From: Bacillus sp. KH172YL63
GTDB taxonomy: Bacteria > Bacillota > Bacilli > Bacillales > Bacillaceae_B
DNA: 64,000 nt
Direction: 5' to 3'
Assembly (NCBI RefSeq): GCF_011398925.1
Contig: NZ_AP022842.1
Coordinates: 1,042,001-1,106,000, forward strand
Shown piece by piece: positions 35,394 to 44,438 of this stretch. The notes under the pieces were generated by a model. The model was not told the DNA's origin, did not search any database, and saw nothing but the letters and a program-made list of their open reading frames with translations. The number at the start of each line of letters is the position of its first letter. Position 1 is the first letter of the stretch. The position numbers were made by a program, and so were the translations under genes.

Positions 35394-37408
35394 AAGTCGG
35401 AAGAAAATTAACCGGATATGCCCTTATTTATAAAAAAATTATCATTGCGGCCCTGTTGATGCTGAGTGTGTCGGTGGCGGCAGAACTGGCCGGTCCTTTT
35501 ATCGCCAAGAAGCTGATTGATGACCATATCCTTGGGATAGAATCGAGCTGGTATGAGACGGTTGAGGGGCAGGATGCCGTCTTGTACGATGGAAAATGGT
35601 ATAAACGTGAGCAGTATTTCTCAGACGGGGAGGCAAAAGGCGATGAAAGCCGGGTCCTTCAAGTTGGAAGAGCGTTTTATTTCGTCCCATCCTCCGTTTC
35701 ATTTGATGGGGAAAGAAAGGTGAAAGCAGGGGAACTGACGATTTCAAAAGGGGATGAATCCAACACGTATCCTGCTTCAAAGTTGACAGGGGAAGAGTTG
35801 TTAAGGTTCTATAATCCGGAAATCCCAAAGATCATCAAACTGATCGCCTTTTATTTCGGGTTGCTTGTCGTCGCTGCCTTTTTCCAATATGGTCAGCGGT
35901 TCTATCTGCAAAAAGCAGCGAACAGGGTCATCCAAAAAATGCGGAATGACGTGTTTCAACATATTCAAAAGCTGCCGATCCGGTATTTTGATAATCTTCC
36001 TGCAGGGAAGGTAGTGGCGAGGATCACCAACGATACGGAAGCGATCCGGGATCTGTATGTCACGGTTTTATCAACCTTCTTTTCCAGTACGATTTATATC
36101 ATCGGGATCTACATCGCCCTTTTCATTCTCGATGTGAAGCTGGCGGCGATTTGCTTGATCCTGATTCCGATCTTGATCATTTGGACGTATCTGTACCGGA
36201 TTTATGCGTCGAAATACAATCATATCATCCGGTCCAAGGTCAGTGAGATCAACGCCATGATCAATGAATCGATCCAAGGGATGAACATCATCCAGGCGTT
36301 CAGCAGAGAGAAGAAGACGAGGGAAGAATTCAAGGATTTGAATGATACCCATTTCAAGTACCAGAATAAATTGTTAAGCCTTAACTCAATGACATCCCAT
36401 AATCTCGTCGGGGTGCTGCGAAATATCACGTTTGTCGCTTTCATCTGGTATTTCGGAGGCGCTTCGATCGGCGTTGGCTCCGTGGTTACATTGGGCGTCC
36501 TATATGCCTTTGTCGATTACATCAACCGTTTATTCCAGCCGGTGACAGGCATTGTGAACCAGCTTGCCAATCTTGAGCAGGCACTTGTGGCAGGTGAGCG
36601 GGTATTCAAGCTGCTGGACGAGGACGGGGTTCAGGTAGAGGATGAAAAGATGGCCCGCTATGAAGGAAATGTAAGCTTTGAACATGTTTTCTTCGGATAC
36701 AAAAAAGACGAATATGTGCTGAAGGATATTACCTTCACCGCGAACAAAGGGGAAACGGTGGCATTGGTCGGTCATACAGGATCAGGGAAAAGCTCGATCA
36801 TGAATCTGCTGTTCCGTTTCTATGACAGCAATGAAGGGAAGATCCTGATTGACGGCAAAGACATCGTCGACATCCCTTATCAGACGATCCGTGAGCACAT
36901 GGGAATCGTGCTGCAGGACCCGTACTTGTTCACTGGAACGATCGCTTCAAATGTAAGCCTTGATGATCCGCGGATTTCCCGGGATCAGGTAGAGGCTGCC
37001 CTTAAGGCGGTAGGGGCAGAGAAAGTGTTCAAGAATCTGGAGAACGGATACGATGAGCCGGTGATTGAGAAAGGGAGCACCCTTTCATCGGGGCAGCGAC
37101 AGCTGATTTCCTTTGCAAGGGCACTTGCCTTCAATCCGGCGATCCTGATCCTGGACGAAGCGACTTCCAGCATCGATACGGAAACAGAATCGATCATACA
37201 GGAAGCCATGGAAGTCCTGAAAAAAGGAAGAACGACCTTCATCATCGCCCACCGGCTTTCCACGATCAAAAATGCCGATCAAATCCTTGTGTTGGACCGG
37301 GGAGAAATCGTAGAGCGTGGTAACCATGATGAGCTGATGAAGCAAATGGGCCGTTATTACCAAATGTATCAGCTCCAGCAGGGCACGAAGGAAGAAAAGG
37401 CAGGGTAA
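35390..37408 (+). CDS. bmrD: BmrD, second half of the multidrug ABC exporter
   Basis: The 672-residue subunit has an extracellular insertion of about 100 residues between the first two spans (residues about 40-145, as in B. subtilis BmrD/YheH). Its ATPase domain has GHTGSGKS, a signature reading LSSGQRQL in place of LSGGQ, and Walker B ILDEATSSID with the catalytic Glu. The heterodimer exports drugs in an ATP-dependent way. A terminator follows 6 bp after the stop. Confidence 0.94.
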   Translation: MKVGRKLTGYALIYKKIIIAALLMLSVSVAAELAGPFIAKKLIDDHILGIESSWYETVEGQDAVLYDGKWYKREQYFSDGEAKGDESRVLQVGRAFYFVPSSVSFDGERKVKAGELTISKGDESNTYPASKLTGEELLRFYNPEIPKIIKLIAFYFGLLVVAAFFQYGQRFYLQKAANRVIQKMRNDVFQHIQKLPIRYFDNLPAGKVVARITNDTEAIRDLYVTVLSTFFSSTIYIIGIYIALFILDVKLAAICLILIPILIIWTYLYRIYASKYNHIIRSKVSEINAMINESIQGMNIIQAFSREKKTREEFKDLNDTHFKYQNKLLSLNSMTSHNLVGVLRNITFVAFIWYFGGASIGVGSVVTLGVLYAFVDYINRLFQPVTGIVNQLANLEQALVAGERVFKLLDEDGVQVEDEKMARYEGNVSFEHVFFGYKKDEYVLKDITFTANKGETVALVGHTGSGKSSIMNLLFRFYDSNEGKILIDGKDIVDIPYQTIREHMGIVLQDPYLFTGTIASNVSLDDPRISRDQVEAALKAVGAEKVFKNLENGYDEPVIEKGSTLSSGQRQLISFARALAFNPAILILDEATSSIDTETESIIQEAMEVLKKGRTTFIIAHRLSTIKNADQILVLDRGEIVERGNHDELMKQMGRYYQMYQLQQGTKEEKAG

Positions 37409-37413
37409 GAAGG

Positions 37414-37453
37414 AAAAAGCATCCGGCAAAGGTGAAGCCGGATGCTTTTTTTA
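37414..37453 (+). terminator. Terminator of bmrCD
   Basis: AAAAAGCATCCGGC pairs with GCCGGATGCTTTTT across a 9-base loop. Confidence 0.93.
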
Positions 37454-37525
37454 TCCAAAAAAAGGATTTTTACCGTACAGACAAGAAATGATTACTAAGA
37501 AGCAGAGAGGAAAAAGGGGGAAATC

Positions 37526-38428
37526 ATGAAAGCACTTCTTCAATTATTTCTGATCATAACGGGTTTCATCCTGATCAGTGTCTTGCCCGTATTGTTTTAT
37601 GGAGCTGAAAAGGCGGAACTTTTCTACTTGATGGTAAAAGGTAACGGAAGTTCTTTTGGCTTTTATCCGAAGGAATACCTTTTCGGGATCTATCATATTT
37701 TCACAGGAATCTTTCATCCTGGAGAGTGGAAGGTGTTCATTTTGCGTAATGAATATCCTCTGCAGGATGTGCTGGCAGACAGATATATTTATTCTATGAA
37801 AGTATTTTTATTTTCATTAAGCTTGGCGGTGGGAATCTCATTTATTGTGAGCGTATGCATCTCCCTTTCGTCAAAATGGTTTCAATGGGCATTCATGGGG
37901 ATGGTGAATATCCTTGAATCACTTCCTGACGTTTTTATTATCATTGGCGTTCAGCTGGCGGTGGTTATGTACTTCCGGGAAACCGGTGTGCTGATCGGTG
38001 AGATTGCGATGATGGATAAGGAATTATACCTGTTACCAGTGACATGTTTGACAATTGTCCCTACAGTGTTCCTGATCAAAACGATTGTATTGCTTCTCAA
38101 GGAAGAAGAGCGGAAGCCTTATGTCGAGCTTGCGAAAGGAAAAGGGTTGAACGCTTTACAGGTGTTGGTGACCCACAGTTTCCGGAATGTGGTATTCAGC
38201 TTATTCTACCGTTCGAAGCTGATTTTTTCTTTTATGCTCTCCAATTTGTTCATTTTGGAGAGGTTGTTCAATATGAGGGGAATCATGGATTTATTACTAT
38301 GGTCGGGCGGGATCACTTTTGTCGTCATTTCAACTGTCATCCTCCTGCCGTTTTACCTGGTGTTCACAATGATTGAAGTCCGTTTGAAAATGAGCATTGG
38401 CTTAAAGGGGGACGGGACGTATGCTTAA
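37526..38428 (+). CDS. DppB/OppB-like ABC permease
   Basis: The 300-residue membrane protein has a first span followed by a short extracytoplasmic part, then a BPD-type core of about five spans with a loop EEERKPYVELAKGKGLNALQ that fits the EAA motif of oligopeptide permeases. It resembles DppB/OppB. ATG 37526 follows AAGGGGG. Its only partner is the second permease, which overlaps its end by 8 bp; no binding protein or ATPase gene lies nearby. Confidence 0.78.
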   Translation: MKALLQLFLIITGFILISVLPVLFYGAEKAELFYLMVKGNGSSFGFYPKEYLFGIYHIFTGIFHPGEWKVFILRNEYPLQDVLADRYIYSMKVFLFSLSLAVGISFIVSVCISLSSKWFQWAFMGMVNILESLPDVFIIIGVQLAVVMYFRETGVLIGEIAMMDKELYLLPVTCLTIVPTVFLIKTIVLLLKEEERKPYVELAKGKGLNALQVLVTHSFRNVVFSLFYRSKLIFSFMLSNLFILERLFNMRGIMDLLLWSGGITFVVISTVILLPFYLVFTMIEVRLKMSIGLKGDGTYA

Positions 38429-39440
38429 CGGTTTATGGAGGCGTCCCCGATTCCTTGCGGGCTTCCTGTTCATTACTGGCGTTTTATTGCTTAGTTTTAT
38501 GTATGAACCTTTTATTGAAGAACATGTGAAAATGTACAGCTTCTTTGACCACAACGGTGAAAGGGTGGGACCGCCGTTTACACCGGCAGAGCTTCCCCCA
38601 TTCGGTTCTGACCGGTTGGGGATCCCCCTCTGGACATACGTCATTCAGGGAGCGAAGTATACAATTCTGATCGGGTTGTCCATCAGTCTACTTCAAATGG
38701 TGCTTGCCTTTTCATTATCCGTCCTGTTCATTAAGTTCTTCAATAAACTACAAAGTTTGTTGGAAGGACTGGTAGAGGCCATGATGTATATTCCCATGGC
38801 CGTCATTGCTTATTTGCTTCTTTCACCGATCAGCTTCGTTATTGAAGAACCGGAAAAAGCATTTGTAAAGGTGCTGTGCATCCAAATCTTCATATTGACA
38901 ATCGTCGGCATCCCGCCATTGATAGTCGTATTGTCAAAAGAAATCAGGAAAGTGCTTCAGGAAGAATTCATCCTTAGCGCCAGGACGCTCGGGGCCCGGG
39001 GGATTTCACTTTATAAGAAGCATGTGCTGACTGCCCTGTTCCCGAGGCTGATCCTGTTGTTTTTTCAGCGGAATGTGGCAGTGCTGATCCTGTTCGCCCA
39101 CCTCGGTTTCCTTGAAATATTCCTTGGGGGTGCCGTTGAAAGGGAGATCATGATCGACGTGATCCGGAAGTTTTCCCTCTCCAACGAATGGGCGGGAAAT
39201 ATCGGTAAATCCTATTTTGAATTGATGGTCGCGCCCTGGATCCTTTTTGTCCCCCTTGTCGCCTTATCCTTGACGGCCTTTTCCTACAATCTTATGGCTT
39301 CATCCCTCCAGAAAATCCTGCTCGGGGACAAGAGTCGAGTGAAGAAGAGCAAGAAAAAGGACGTAGATGGTGGAAACCGGGATAAAAACGTAATGGAAGG
39401 GATGTTTGTGAGGGAAAAGAAGGAATATTTCAAAGGATAA
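38421..39440 (+). CDS. DppC/OppC-like ABC permease
   Basis: The 339-residue protein has the DppC-type layout: one N-terminal span, an extracytoplasmic stretch of about 60 residues ending DRLGIPLWTYVIQGAKYTIL, then a permease core with the EAA-like loop EEFILSARTLGARGISLYKKH. The C-terminal tail is strongly charged (SRVKKSKKKDVDGGNRDKN). It overlaps its partner by 8 bp. The transported peptide or metabolite cannot be told. Confidence 0.78.
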   Translation: MLNGLWRRPRFLAGFLFITGVLLLSFMYEPFIEEHVKMYSFFDHNGERVGPPFTPAELPPFGSDRLGIPLWTYVIQGAKYTILIGLSISLLQMVLAFSLSVLFIKFFNKLQSLLEGLVEAMMYIPMAVIAYLLLSPISFVIEEPEKAFVKVLCIQIFILTIVGIPPLIVVLSKEIRKVLQEEFILSARTLGARGISLYKKHVLTALFPRLILLFFQRNVAVLILFAHLGFLEIFLGGAVEREIMIDVIRKFSLSNEWAGNIGKSYFELMVAPWILFVPLVALSLTAFSYNLMASSLQKILLGDKSRVKKSKKKDVDGGNRDKNVMEGMFVREKKEYFKG

Positions 39441-39541
39441 ACCGTTCGTGAAATAACGTTGGTCCCAATGCCAGCAGGGGTTCCAGCAACCCGGTCATGT
39501 ACTATTTTCTGCAAGTAAAACAGGACTTTTGTGTGATTTTG

Positions 39542-39555
39542 TCGATTCCAATCGA
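39542..39555 (+). promoter_or_regulatory. 14-bp palindrome upstream of the envelope gene pair
   Basis: TCGATT, CC and AATCGA form a perfect inverted repeat about 20 bp upstream of a TATAAT-like element. Function unknown. Confidence 0.35.
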
Positions 39556-39621
39556 AATTCTTCCTTTATCAATGTATAATTTAATTGATGAAATAGTTTC
39601 ATAATAAGGGAGGACACTAAA

Positions 39622-39999
39622 ATGGGATGGATCATCACCATTTTGTTTGGTACAGCAGTAGTACTGCTAGTTATATCGTTTGTGAAAACGACACAATCAA
39701 ACTCAAAGCTTGAGCAGCAGATAGAGCATGTTTCGATTTCAGTATTGAATGAAGTTCATGAACTTGAAAAACAGTTGCGCAATATTCAATTAGACGCAGA
39801 AATCACCGCCCAACAGGCAGGTGTGGCCCCGGCAGCCTCGGATGAACGATTGTTGCTCCGTGAGATGCTCGACCTGCAAAAACGGGGGTATTCGTTCGAA
39901 AGCATCGCAGCGCAAACGAAGTTAAAACCCCACGAAGTTGAACACATGCTGACACCATATATTGCAGACAGGACGGAAAGGGGCTTAGTGGCACAATGA
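39622..39999 (+). CDS. Membrane-anchored coiled-coil protein with C-terminal HTH-like segment
   Basis: The 125-residue protein has one N-terminal span (residues 2-22), a coiled-coil-like stretch (SKLEQQIEHVSISVLNEVHE) and a C-terminal segment MLDLQKRGYSFESIAAQTKL that looks like a small helix-turn-helix. I do not recognise the family. It overlaps the next gene by 4 bp (ATGA), so the two probably act together at the membrane. Confidence 0.68.
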   Translation: MGWIITILFGTAVVLLVISFVKTTQSNSKLEQQIEHVSISVLNEVHELEKQLRNIQLDAEITAQQAGVAPAASDERLLLREMLDLQKRGYSFESIAAQTKLKPHEVEHMLTPYIADRTERGLVAQ

Positions 40000-40487
40000 C
40001 AGTGACATCTCATTCTTTGCGCAGCTTTGCTGCAGGCCTCTTGATTGCCACAAGTTTGATCGGTGCTGTATATCTTTTCGGCCCTGCAGAGGCGAAAAGC
40101 TCGGAGAAAGAAGCGCCGGTTAAAGTGGAGAAAATCTCTGAGGATAAAATGGTGGAAGAGCTGACTTCAAAGGGTTATGTGATCCATACAGAAGATCAAT
40201 GGAACAAGCAGCTGGCTGACATGAACGAAAAGCAGGAAAAAAGCGAAAACAAAAAAGATGAAAAATCAGATGGTAAGGTCATCTATCGTACGATGCTGAC
40301 CGTCTCTACCGGGATGACGAGCATCGATGTTGGGAATGCATTGGAGAGCGCCCACATCATTGAGAGCGGGCTGGATTTCTATAAAGAAGTTGAGAAGCGC
40401 GGTGTGGAAAATGACCTGCGCCCAGGCACGTTCCAAGTGGAAAGCGGAATGACAACTGATGAAATCATTTCAACGATTTTTAAATAA
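39996..40487 (+). CDS. Exported MltG/YceG-like LysM-subdomain protein
   Basis: The 163-residue protein has an N-terminal signal or anchor segment (FAAGLLIATSLIGAVYLFGP), a charged linker rich in Glu and Lys, and a C-terminal module TVSTGMTSIDVGNALESAHI to LRPGTFQVESGMTTDEII that resembles the LysM-like part of the MltG endolytic transglycosylases. The catalytic domain of MltG is absent, so it may bind peptidoglycan or regulate wall synthesis. This is inferred from motif similarity. Confidence 0.72.
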   Translation: MTVTSHSLRSFAAGLLIATSLIGAVYLFGPAEAKSSEKEAPVKVEKISEDKMVEELTSKGYVIHTEDQWNKQLADMNEKQEKSENKKDEKSDGKVIYRTMLTVSTGMTSIDVGNALESAHIIESGLDFYKEVEKRGVENDLRPGTFQVESGMTTDEIISTIFK

Positions 40488-40490
40488 TAT

Positions 40491-40529
40491 AACAAAAGGA
40501 CAGCTCATAAGTGGGCTGTCCTTTTGTTT
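40491..40529 (+). terminator. Terminator after the MltG-like gene
   Basis: AAAAGGACAGCTC pairs with GGGCTGTCCTTTT around a 6-base loop. Confidence 0.9.
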
Positions 40530-40555
40530 ATTACTGCTGGTGGAAAAGGCAAAGC

Positions 40556-41164
40556 TTAATAACAAATCCCTACCCGGCTTTTGATATAGCGGTCATCCGT
40601 TAACTGCCGGCAGATGAAATCCCCTGTATCATAAATGGAAATGCTTTTCCCTCCTTGTGGGAGTGTATCCTTCTCGACCCGATATTCTCCCCGTCTTTCC
40701 CCGTCCGGCAAGTAAGTGGGGCAAACGATCGTCCAGTCCATATCAGAAGCTTGTAACATCAAGAAAGCTTTTAAATGATCTTCTGCCGCCGTTGTACTCC
40801 TCCTTTTCGATTCGCTCGTTTGAAAGCGATAGAGGTCTGAATCCTTCCGTGCTTGGAGGATGCCTGCCGTACCGCAGGTGATGATCCTTTTCACGCCGTG
40901 AGCTCTCATGGCTTTTAGGAGGATAGGCATGCTTTTTGAAAGCACATCCTGTTTATCCGTGTTCAAGCAGCTCACCACTGTATCACAGCCTTCAATCGTT
41001 TTCATCACGTCTTCTTCATTCAATACGTCTCCTGATATCTCTAAACACGAAACAGCCGTCTGGCTTTGCCTTCGGGTTAGAGCTTTAACTTCATGTTCCA
41101 ATTGGACATTTCTTAGAACAACGGAACCGACTCTTCCTGTGCTCCCAAAAATAGCGATTTTCAT
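40556..41164 (-). CDS. NAD(P)-binding protein, NmrA/YwnB-like
   Basis: The 202-residue Rossmann protein has the dinucleotide motif IFGSTGRVGS and the typical DVLNEEDVMKTIEGCDTVVS segment of the NAD(P)H-binding SDR-like group (YwnB, biliverdin-reductase-B-like). The catalytic Tyr-Lys pair of classical SDRs is not evident. Function unknown. ATG 41164 is 7 bp from GGGGG; ATG 41167 is also possible. Confidence 0.8.
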   Translation of the reverse strand: MKIAIFGSTGRVGSVVLRNVQLEHEVKALTRRQSQTAVSCLEISGDVLNEEDVMKTIEGCDTVVSCLNTDKQDVLSKSMPILLKAMRAHGVKRIITCGTAGILQARKDSDLYRFQTSESKRRSTTAAEDHLKAFLMLQASDMDWTIVCPTYLPDGERRGEYRVEKDTLPQGGKSISIYDTGDFICRQLTDDRYIKSRVGICY

Positions 41165-41289
41165 CATTCAACCCCCTGAGTTCTAATACATAATAGTTTA
41201 TCTTAATTTTGGACGTATTACATGTTTTTGCATGAAGCGATCCATACTAACACTACATCTGTGAACATCTCGAAATGAAAACTTCTTTA

Positions 41290-41318
41290 TTGACTTCTGA
41301 TTCATATCGTTTTATGAT
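41290..41318 (+). promoter_or_regulatory. SigA promoter of the tcyABC-like operon
   Basis: TTGACT (41290-41295) and TATGAT (41313-41318) are 17 bp apart, 48 bp before the first gene. Confidence 0.6.
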
Positions 41319-41365
41319 GACATTCGTAACAAAATAATTCCGATAAGAATAGTGGGGGTTTAAAA

Positions 41366-42157
41366 ATGAGAAATTGGACATTATCCATCATGTTGCTGAT
41401 TGCATTATCTACGGTGCTAGCTGCTTGTGGATCAAAAGATAAAGAAGAAATGTCACTATACGATAAAGTAATGGAAGACGGGGAATTACTCGTAGGGACG
41501 GAAGGTACATATCCTCCTTTCACATTCCACGATGAATCAGGGGAACTGACAGGATTCGACGTAGACATCGCCCGTGAAGTTGCGAAGCGTCTTGGCGTTG
41601 AAGCGAAATTCCAGGAAACACAATGGGATGCCATGTTTGAAGGCTTGAATTCAAAGCGATTCGATATGATTGCAAATCAGGTTGGGATCCGTGAAGACCG
41701 TGAGGAGAAATATGATTTTTCCAAACCATATATCGAGTCAAGTGCAGTAGTGGTCGTGTCGAAAGATAATAAAGAAGTGACATCATTTGAAGATATCAAA
41801 GGATTGACTTCTGCTCAATCACTGACAAGTAACTACCGTGATATCGCTGAAGAAAACGGGGCTGAAATCCAGGGTGTGGATGGATTGGCTCAATCGATCC
41901 AGCTTCTTGAACAAGGAAGAGTGGATGTGACCGTTAATGATAAAATCTCGATTCTTGATTATTTAAAGAAACAGCCGAACGCAGGCATCAAAATTGCAGC
42001 TGAAGCTGAAGATGCCGGACAAAGCGGGCTGATGTTCCGCAAAGGGAACGAACAGCTGGTGGAGGAAGTAAACAAGGCGTTAGAGGAAATGAAAGAAGAC
42101 GGTACGTACAAAAAGATTTCTGAGAAATGGTTCGGGGAAGATGTATCTCCTAAGTAG
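41366..42157 (+). CDS. tcyA: Cystine-type amino acid ABC binding lipoprotein (TcyA-like)
   Basis: The 263-residue lipoprotein (lipobox LAAC near residue 21) has the family 3 amino-acid binding pattern [36 protein letters not shown] and [17 protein letters not shown]. It most resembles B. subtilis TcyA (YckK), the L-cystine binding protein. It is followed by a permease and ATPase in the same operon. Other polar amino acids cannot be excluded. Confidence 0.88.
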   Translation: MRNWTLSIMLLIALSTVLAACGSKDKEEMSLYDKVMEDGELLVGTEGTYPPFTFHDESGELTGFDVDIAREVAKRLGVEAKFQETQWDAMFEGLNSKRFDMIANQVGIREDREEKYDFSKPYIESSAVVVVSKDNKEVTSFEDIKGLTSAQSLTSNYRDIAEENGAEIQGVDGLAQSIQLLEQGRVDVTVNDKISILDYLKKQPNAGIKIAAEAEDAGQSGLMFRKGNEQLVEEVNKALEEMKEDGTYKKISEKWFGEDVSPK

Positions 42158-42845
42158 CATTTACCAGAACCCTGAAGCAATGATTGATATGTTACAAAGC
42201 TCCCTGCTTCCAATGTTAGAGGGGGCTTTGTACTATTCTATCCCTCTGGCGCTCATTTCATTTGCTTTAGGTATGGTTCTGGCCGTTCTCACCGCATTGG
42301 CAAGGCTGTCCAATATCCCGATATTAAGGGGCATCGCAAAGGTCTATGTATCGGCCATCCGTGGTACGCCTTTATTGGTGCAATTATTCATCATCTTTTA
42401 TGGATTGCCTTCAACCGGCATCGAGTGGCTCAAGTTTGATCCATTCCCTGCAGCCGTCATTGCATTCTCATTAAATAAAGGGGCTTATTCATCGGAAATC
42501 GTCCGGGCGGCGATCCAGTCCATCCCGAAAGGTCAATGGGAAGCGGGTTATTCAATCGGAATGACGTACTCACAGACTTTAAAGAGGATCATCCTGCCCC
42601 AGGCGACGAGGGTATCGATCCCGCCGCTTTCGAATTCCTTCATCAGTCTCGTGAAAGATACATCGCTTGCTTCCCTCATACTTGTGACGGAAATGTTCCG
42701 CAAAGCCCAGGAAATCGCCGCCACGAACTATGAGTTCCTGCTCATGTATATGGAAGCAGCCCTGTTGTATTGGGTGATCTGTTTTATTTTATCCATCATT
42801 CAAGGCCGTATCGAGAAACGGCTTGACCGATATATCGCCAAGTAA
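42141..42845 (+). CDS. tcyB: Amino acid ABC permease (TcyB-like)
   Basis: The 234-residue HisMQ-type permease has about five spans and the EAA loop [20 protein letters not shown] with the preceding [10 protein letters not shown] motif. ATG 42141 overlaps the binding-protein gene by 17 bp and lies close behind GGGGAAG; ATG 42180 is a possible start but has no ribosome site. Confidence 0.88.
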   Translation: MYLLSSIYQNPEAMIDMLQSSLLPMLEGALYYSIPLALISFALGMVLAVLTALARLSNIPILRGIAKVYVSAIRGTPLLVQLFIIFYGLPSTGIEWLKFDPFPAAVIAFSLNKGAYSSEIVRAAIQSIPKGQWEAGYSIGMTYSQTLKRIILPQATRVSIPPLSNSFISLVKDTSLASLILVTEMFRKAQEIAATNYEFLLMYMEAALLYWVICFILSIIQGRIEKRLDRYIAK

Positions 42846-42863
42846 TATTAAAGGAGATTGACG

Positions 42864-43598
42864 ATGATTTCCATTAAAGGATTAACAAAACGATTTGATC
42901 AGTTAGAAGTATTAAAGGGCATGGATGTTGATGTCGGCAAAGGGCAGGTGGTTGTGCTGATCGGCCCTTCAGGATCAGGAAAGACGACATTCCTCCGCTG
43001 CCTGAATGCACTTGAAATCCCGAATGAGGGGAATGTGTCGATCGGGGATGCGACTGTAGATTTCAGCCGTAAGCCGTCGAAAAAAGAGCTTATCAGCCTT
43101 AGGAGAAAAACCGGGATGGTATTCCAGAATTATAATCTCTTCCCTCATATGACGGCCCTTGAAAACGTTATGGAAGGCCCGATGGTCGTACAGAAGCGAA
43201 GTAAGTCCGACACAAGGAAGAAGGCCGTCCAGCTGCTTGAGAAGGTGGGGCTTGGGGACAAAGTCGACTACTATCCATTCCAGCTTTCAGGCGGACAGCA
43301 GCAAAGGGTCGGGATCGCAAGGGCACTGGCGATCGAGCCGGAAGTCATGCTCTTTGATGAGCCGACATCGGCACTAGATCCGGAACTGGTGGGAGAAGTC
43401 CTGAAGGTCATGAAGGATCTTGCCGAAGAAGGCATGACCATGGTCGTTGTCACACATGAAATGAGGTTTGCCAGGGAAGCCGCTGACAAGGTCATCTTTA
43501 TGGATGGTGGACATATCCTTGAAGAAGGGTCTCCACATCAAATTTTCGAGGCTCCCCAACATGAAAGGACACGACAATTCTTGAATTTAATACAGTAA
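42864..43598 (+). CDS. tcyC: Amino acid ABC ATPase (TcyC-like)
   Basis: The 244-residue ATPase has Walker [10 protein letters not shown] loop [14 protein letters not shown], signature LSGGQQQR and Walker [13 protein letters not shown], the pattern of polar amino-acid importers. ATG 42864 follows AAAGGAG by 7 bp. With the two preceding genes it forms a complete importer. Confidence 0.9.
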   Translation: MISIKGLTKRFDQLEVLKGMDVDVGKGQVVVLIGPSGSGKTTFLRCLNALEIPNEGNVSIGDATVDFSRKPSKKELISLRRKTGMVFQNYNLFPHMTALENVMEGPMVVQKRSKSDTRKKAVQLLEKVGLGDKVDYYPFQLSGGQQQRVGIARALAIEPEVMLFDEPTSALDPELVGEVLKVMKDLAEEGMTMVVVTHEMRFAREAADKVIFMDGGHILEEGSPHQIFEAPQHERTRQFLNLIQ

Positions 43599-43604
43599 AG
43601 GTAT

Positions 43605-43645
43605 AAGGATGAATGAGGATGATACCCGTTCATCCTTTTATTTTG
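43605..43645 (+). terminator. Terminator of the tcy operon
   Basis: AAGGATGAA pairs with TTCATCCTT, followed by a T-rich tract. Confidence 0.8.
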
Positions 43646-43655
43646 TCATCCTCTA

Positions 43656-43684
43656 TGTAAACATTAACGAAAATTAAGTTGACA
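43656..43684 (+). promoter_or_regulatory. BirA operator upstream of bioY
   Basis: TGTAAAC, 15 bp and GTTGACA fit the Firmicute BirA box (TGTnAAC-N15-GTTnACA). The right half overlaps the -35 box of the promoter. Confidence 0.75.
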
Positions 43685-43707
43685 TAAAGTGAAAAAAATC
43701 TTATATT
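43679..43707 (+). promoter_or_regulatory. SigA promoter of bioY
   Basis: A perfect TTGACA (43679-43684) and TATATT (43702-43707) with a 17-bp spacer, overlapped by the BirA operator. Confidence 0.78.
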
Positions 43708-43740
43708 TTGAATTGTAGAACTTTTAAGGAGTGTTGTTGG

Positions 43741-44304
43741 ATGAGATTAAAAGACATGATTTTGGTTTCAATGTTTACAGCGATTGTGGCAGCTCTTGGC
43801 GTGATTCCGCCGATCGCACTGCCGTTCACACCAGTTCCAATCACCGCACAGACATTTGGTGTCATGTTGGCAGGAGCAGTGCTTGGCGCGAGGCTTGGCG
43901 GATTAAGCCTTGGATTATTCGTATTGTTAGTCGGTGTAGGTGCACCGATTCTTTCCGGTGGAAGAGGAGGGTTTCCGATCCTGATCGGACCGAGCGGAGG
44001 ATACATATTAAGTTGGCCGGTTGCGGCATTTGTCATCGGTTTCCTCGTTGACAGATACAGAGGCCGTTTGAAACTCTGGAATATGATAGTATTCAATGTC
44101 ATTGGTGGAATCTTAGTTGTCTATGCAGGCGGGATTACATTCTTATCTATCGTGACGGGACTTTCCTGGATGGAGGCGGCCACCTCTGCTCTGGCTTATA
44201 TCCCTGGTGATATGGTGAAAGCGGTCATTGCAGGTACGGTTGCCCTTCAGTTGCATAAGGCGGCACCGATCGCTAAATTTCATAAAGAACAAAAAGCGGC
44301 GTAA
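43741..44304 (+). CDS. bioY: Biotin transporter BioY
   Basis: The 187-residue membrane S-component has the BioY signature segments IALPFTPVPITAQTFGVMLAGAVLG and GGRGGFPILIGPSGGYILSWP and about six spans. It binds and imports biotin, alone or with an ECF module. ATG 43741 follows AAGGAG by 10 bp. An upstream BirA box predicts repression when biotin is plentiful. It corresponds to B. subtilis YhfU, whose neighbours YhfT and YhfS also lie here, after bioY instead of before it. Confidence 0.95.
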   Translation: MRLKDMILVSMFTAIVAALGVIPPIALPFTPVPITAQTFGVMLAGAVLGARLGGLSLGLFVLLVGVGAPILSGGRGGFPILIGPSGGYILSWPVAAFVIGFLVDRYRGRLKLWNMIVFNVIGGILVVYAGGITFLSIVTGLSWMEAATSALAYIPGDMVKAVIAGTVALQLHKAAPIAKFHKEQKAA

Positions 44305-44307
44305 GTG

Positions 44308-44356
44308 GAAAAAGGCTCGATGGGACAGTGGTTACACTGCTTGTCGGGCCTTTTTA
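44308..44356 (+). terminator. Terminator after bioY
   Basis: AAAAAGGCTCGA pairs with TCGGGCCTTTTT around an inner ACAGTG/CACTG-type stem. It may be leaky, allowing read-through to the acyl-CoA ligase. Confidence 0.85.
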
Positions 44357-44438
44357 ACTTGTACGGGGGAATCAGATATGATTTCATTAGGATATATATA
44401 TAATTTTCTGATCATTCAGGCAGAAGGGACTTTCATTC

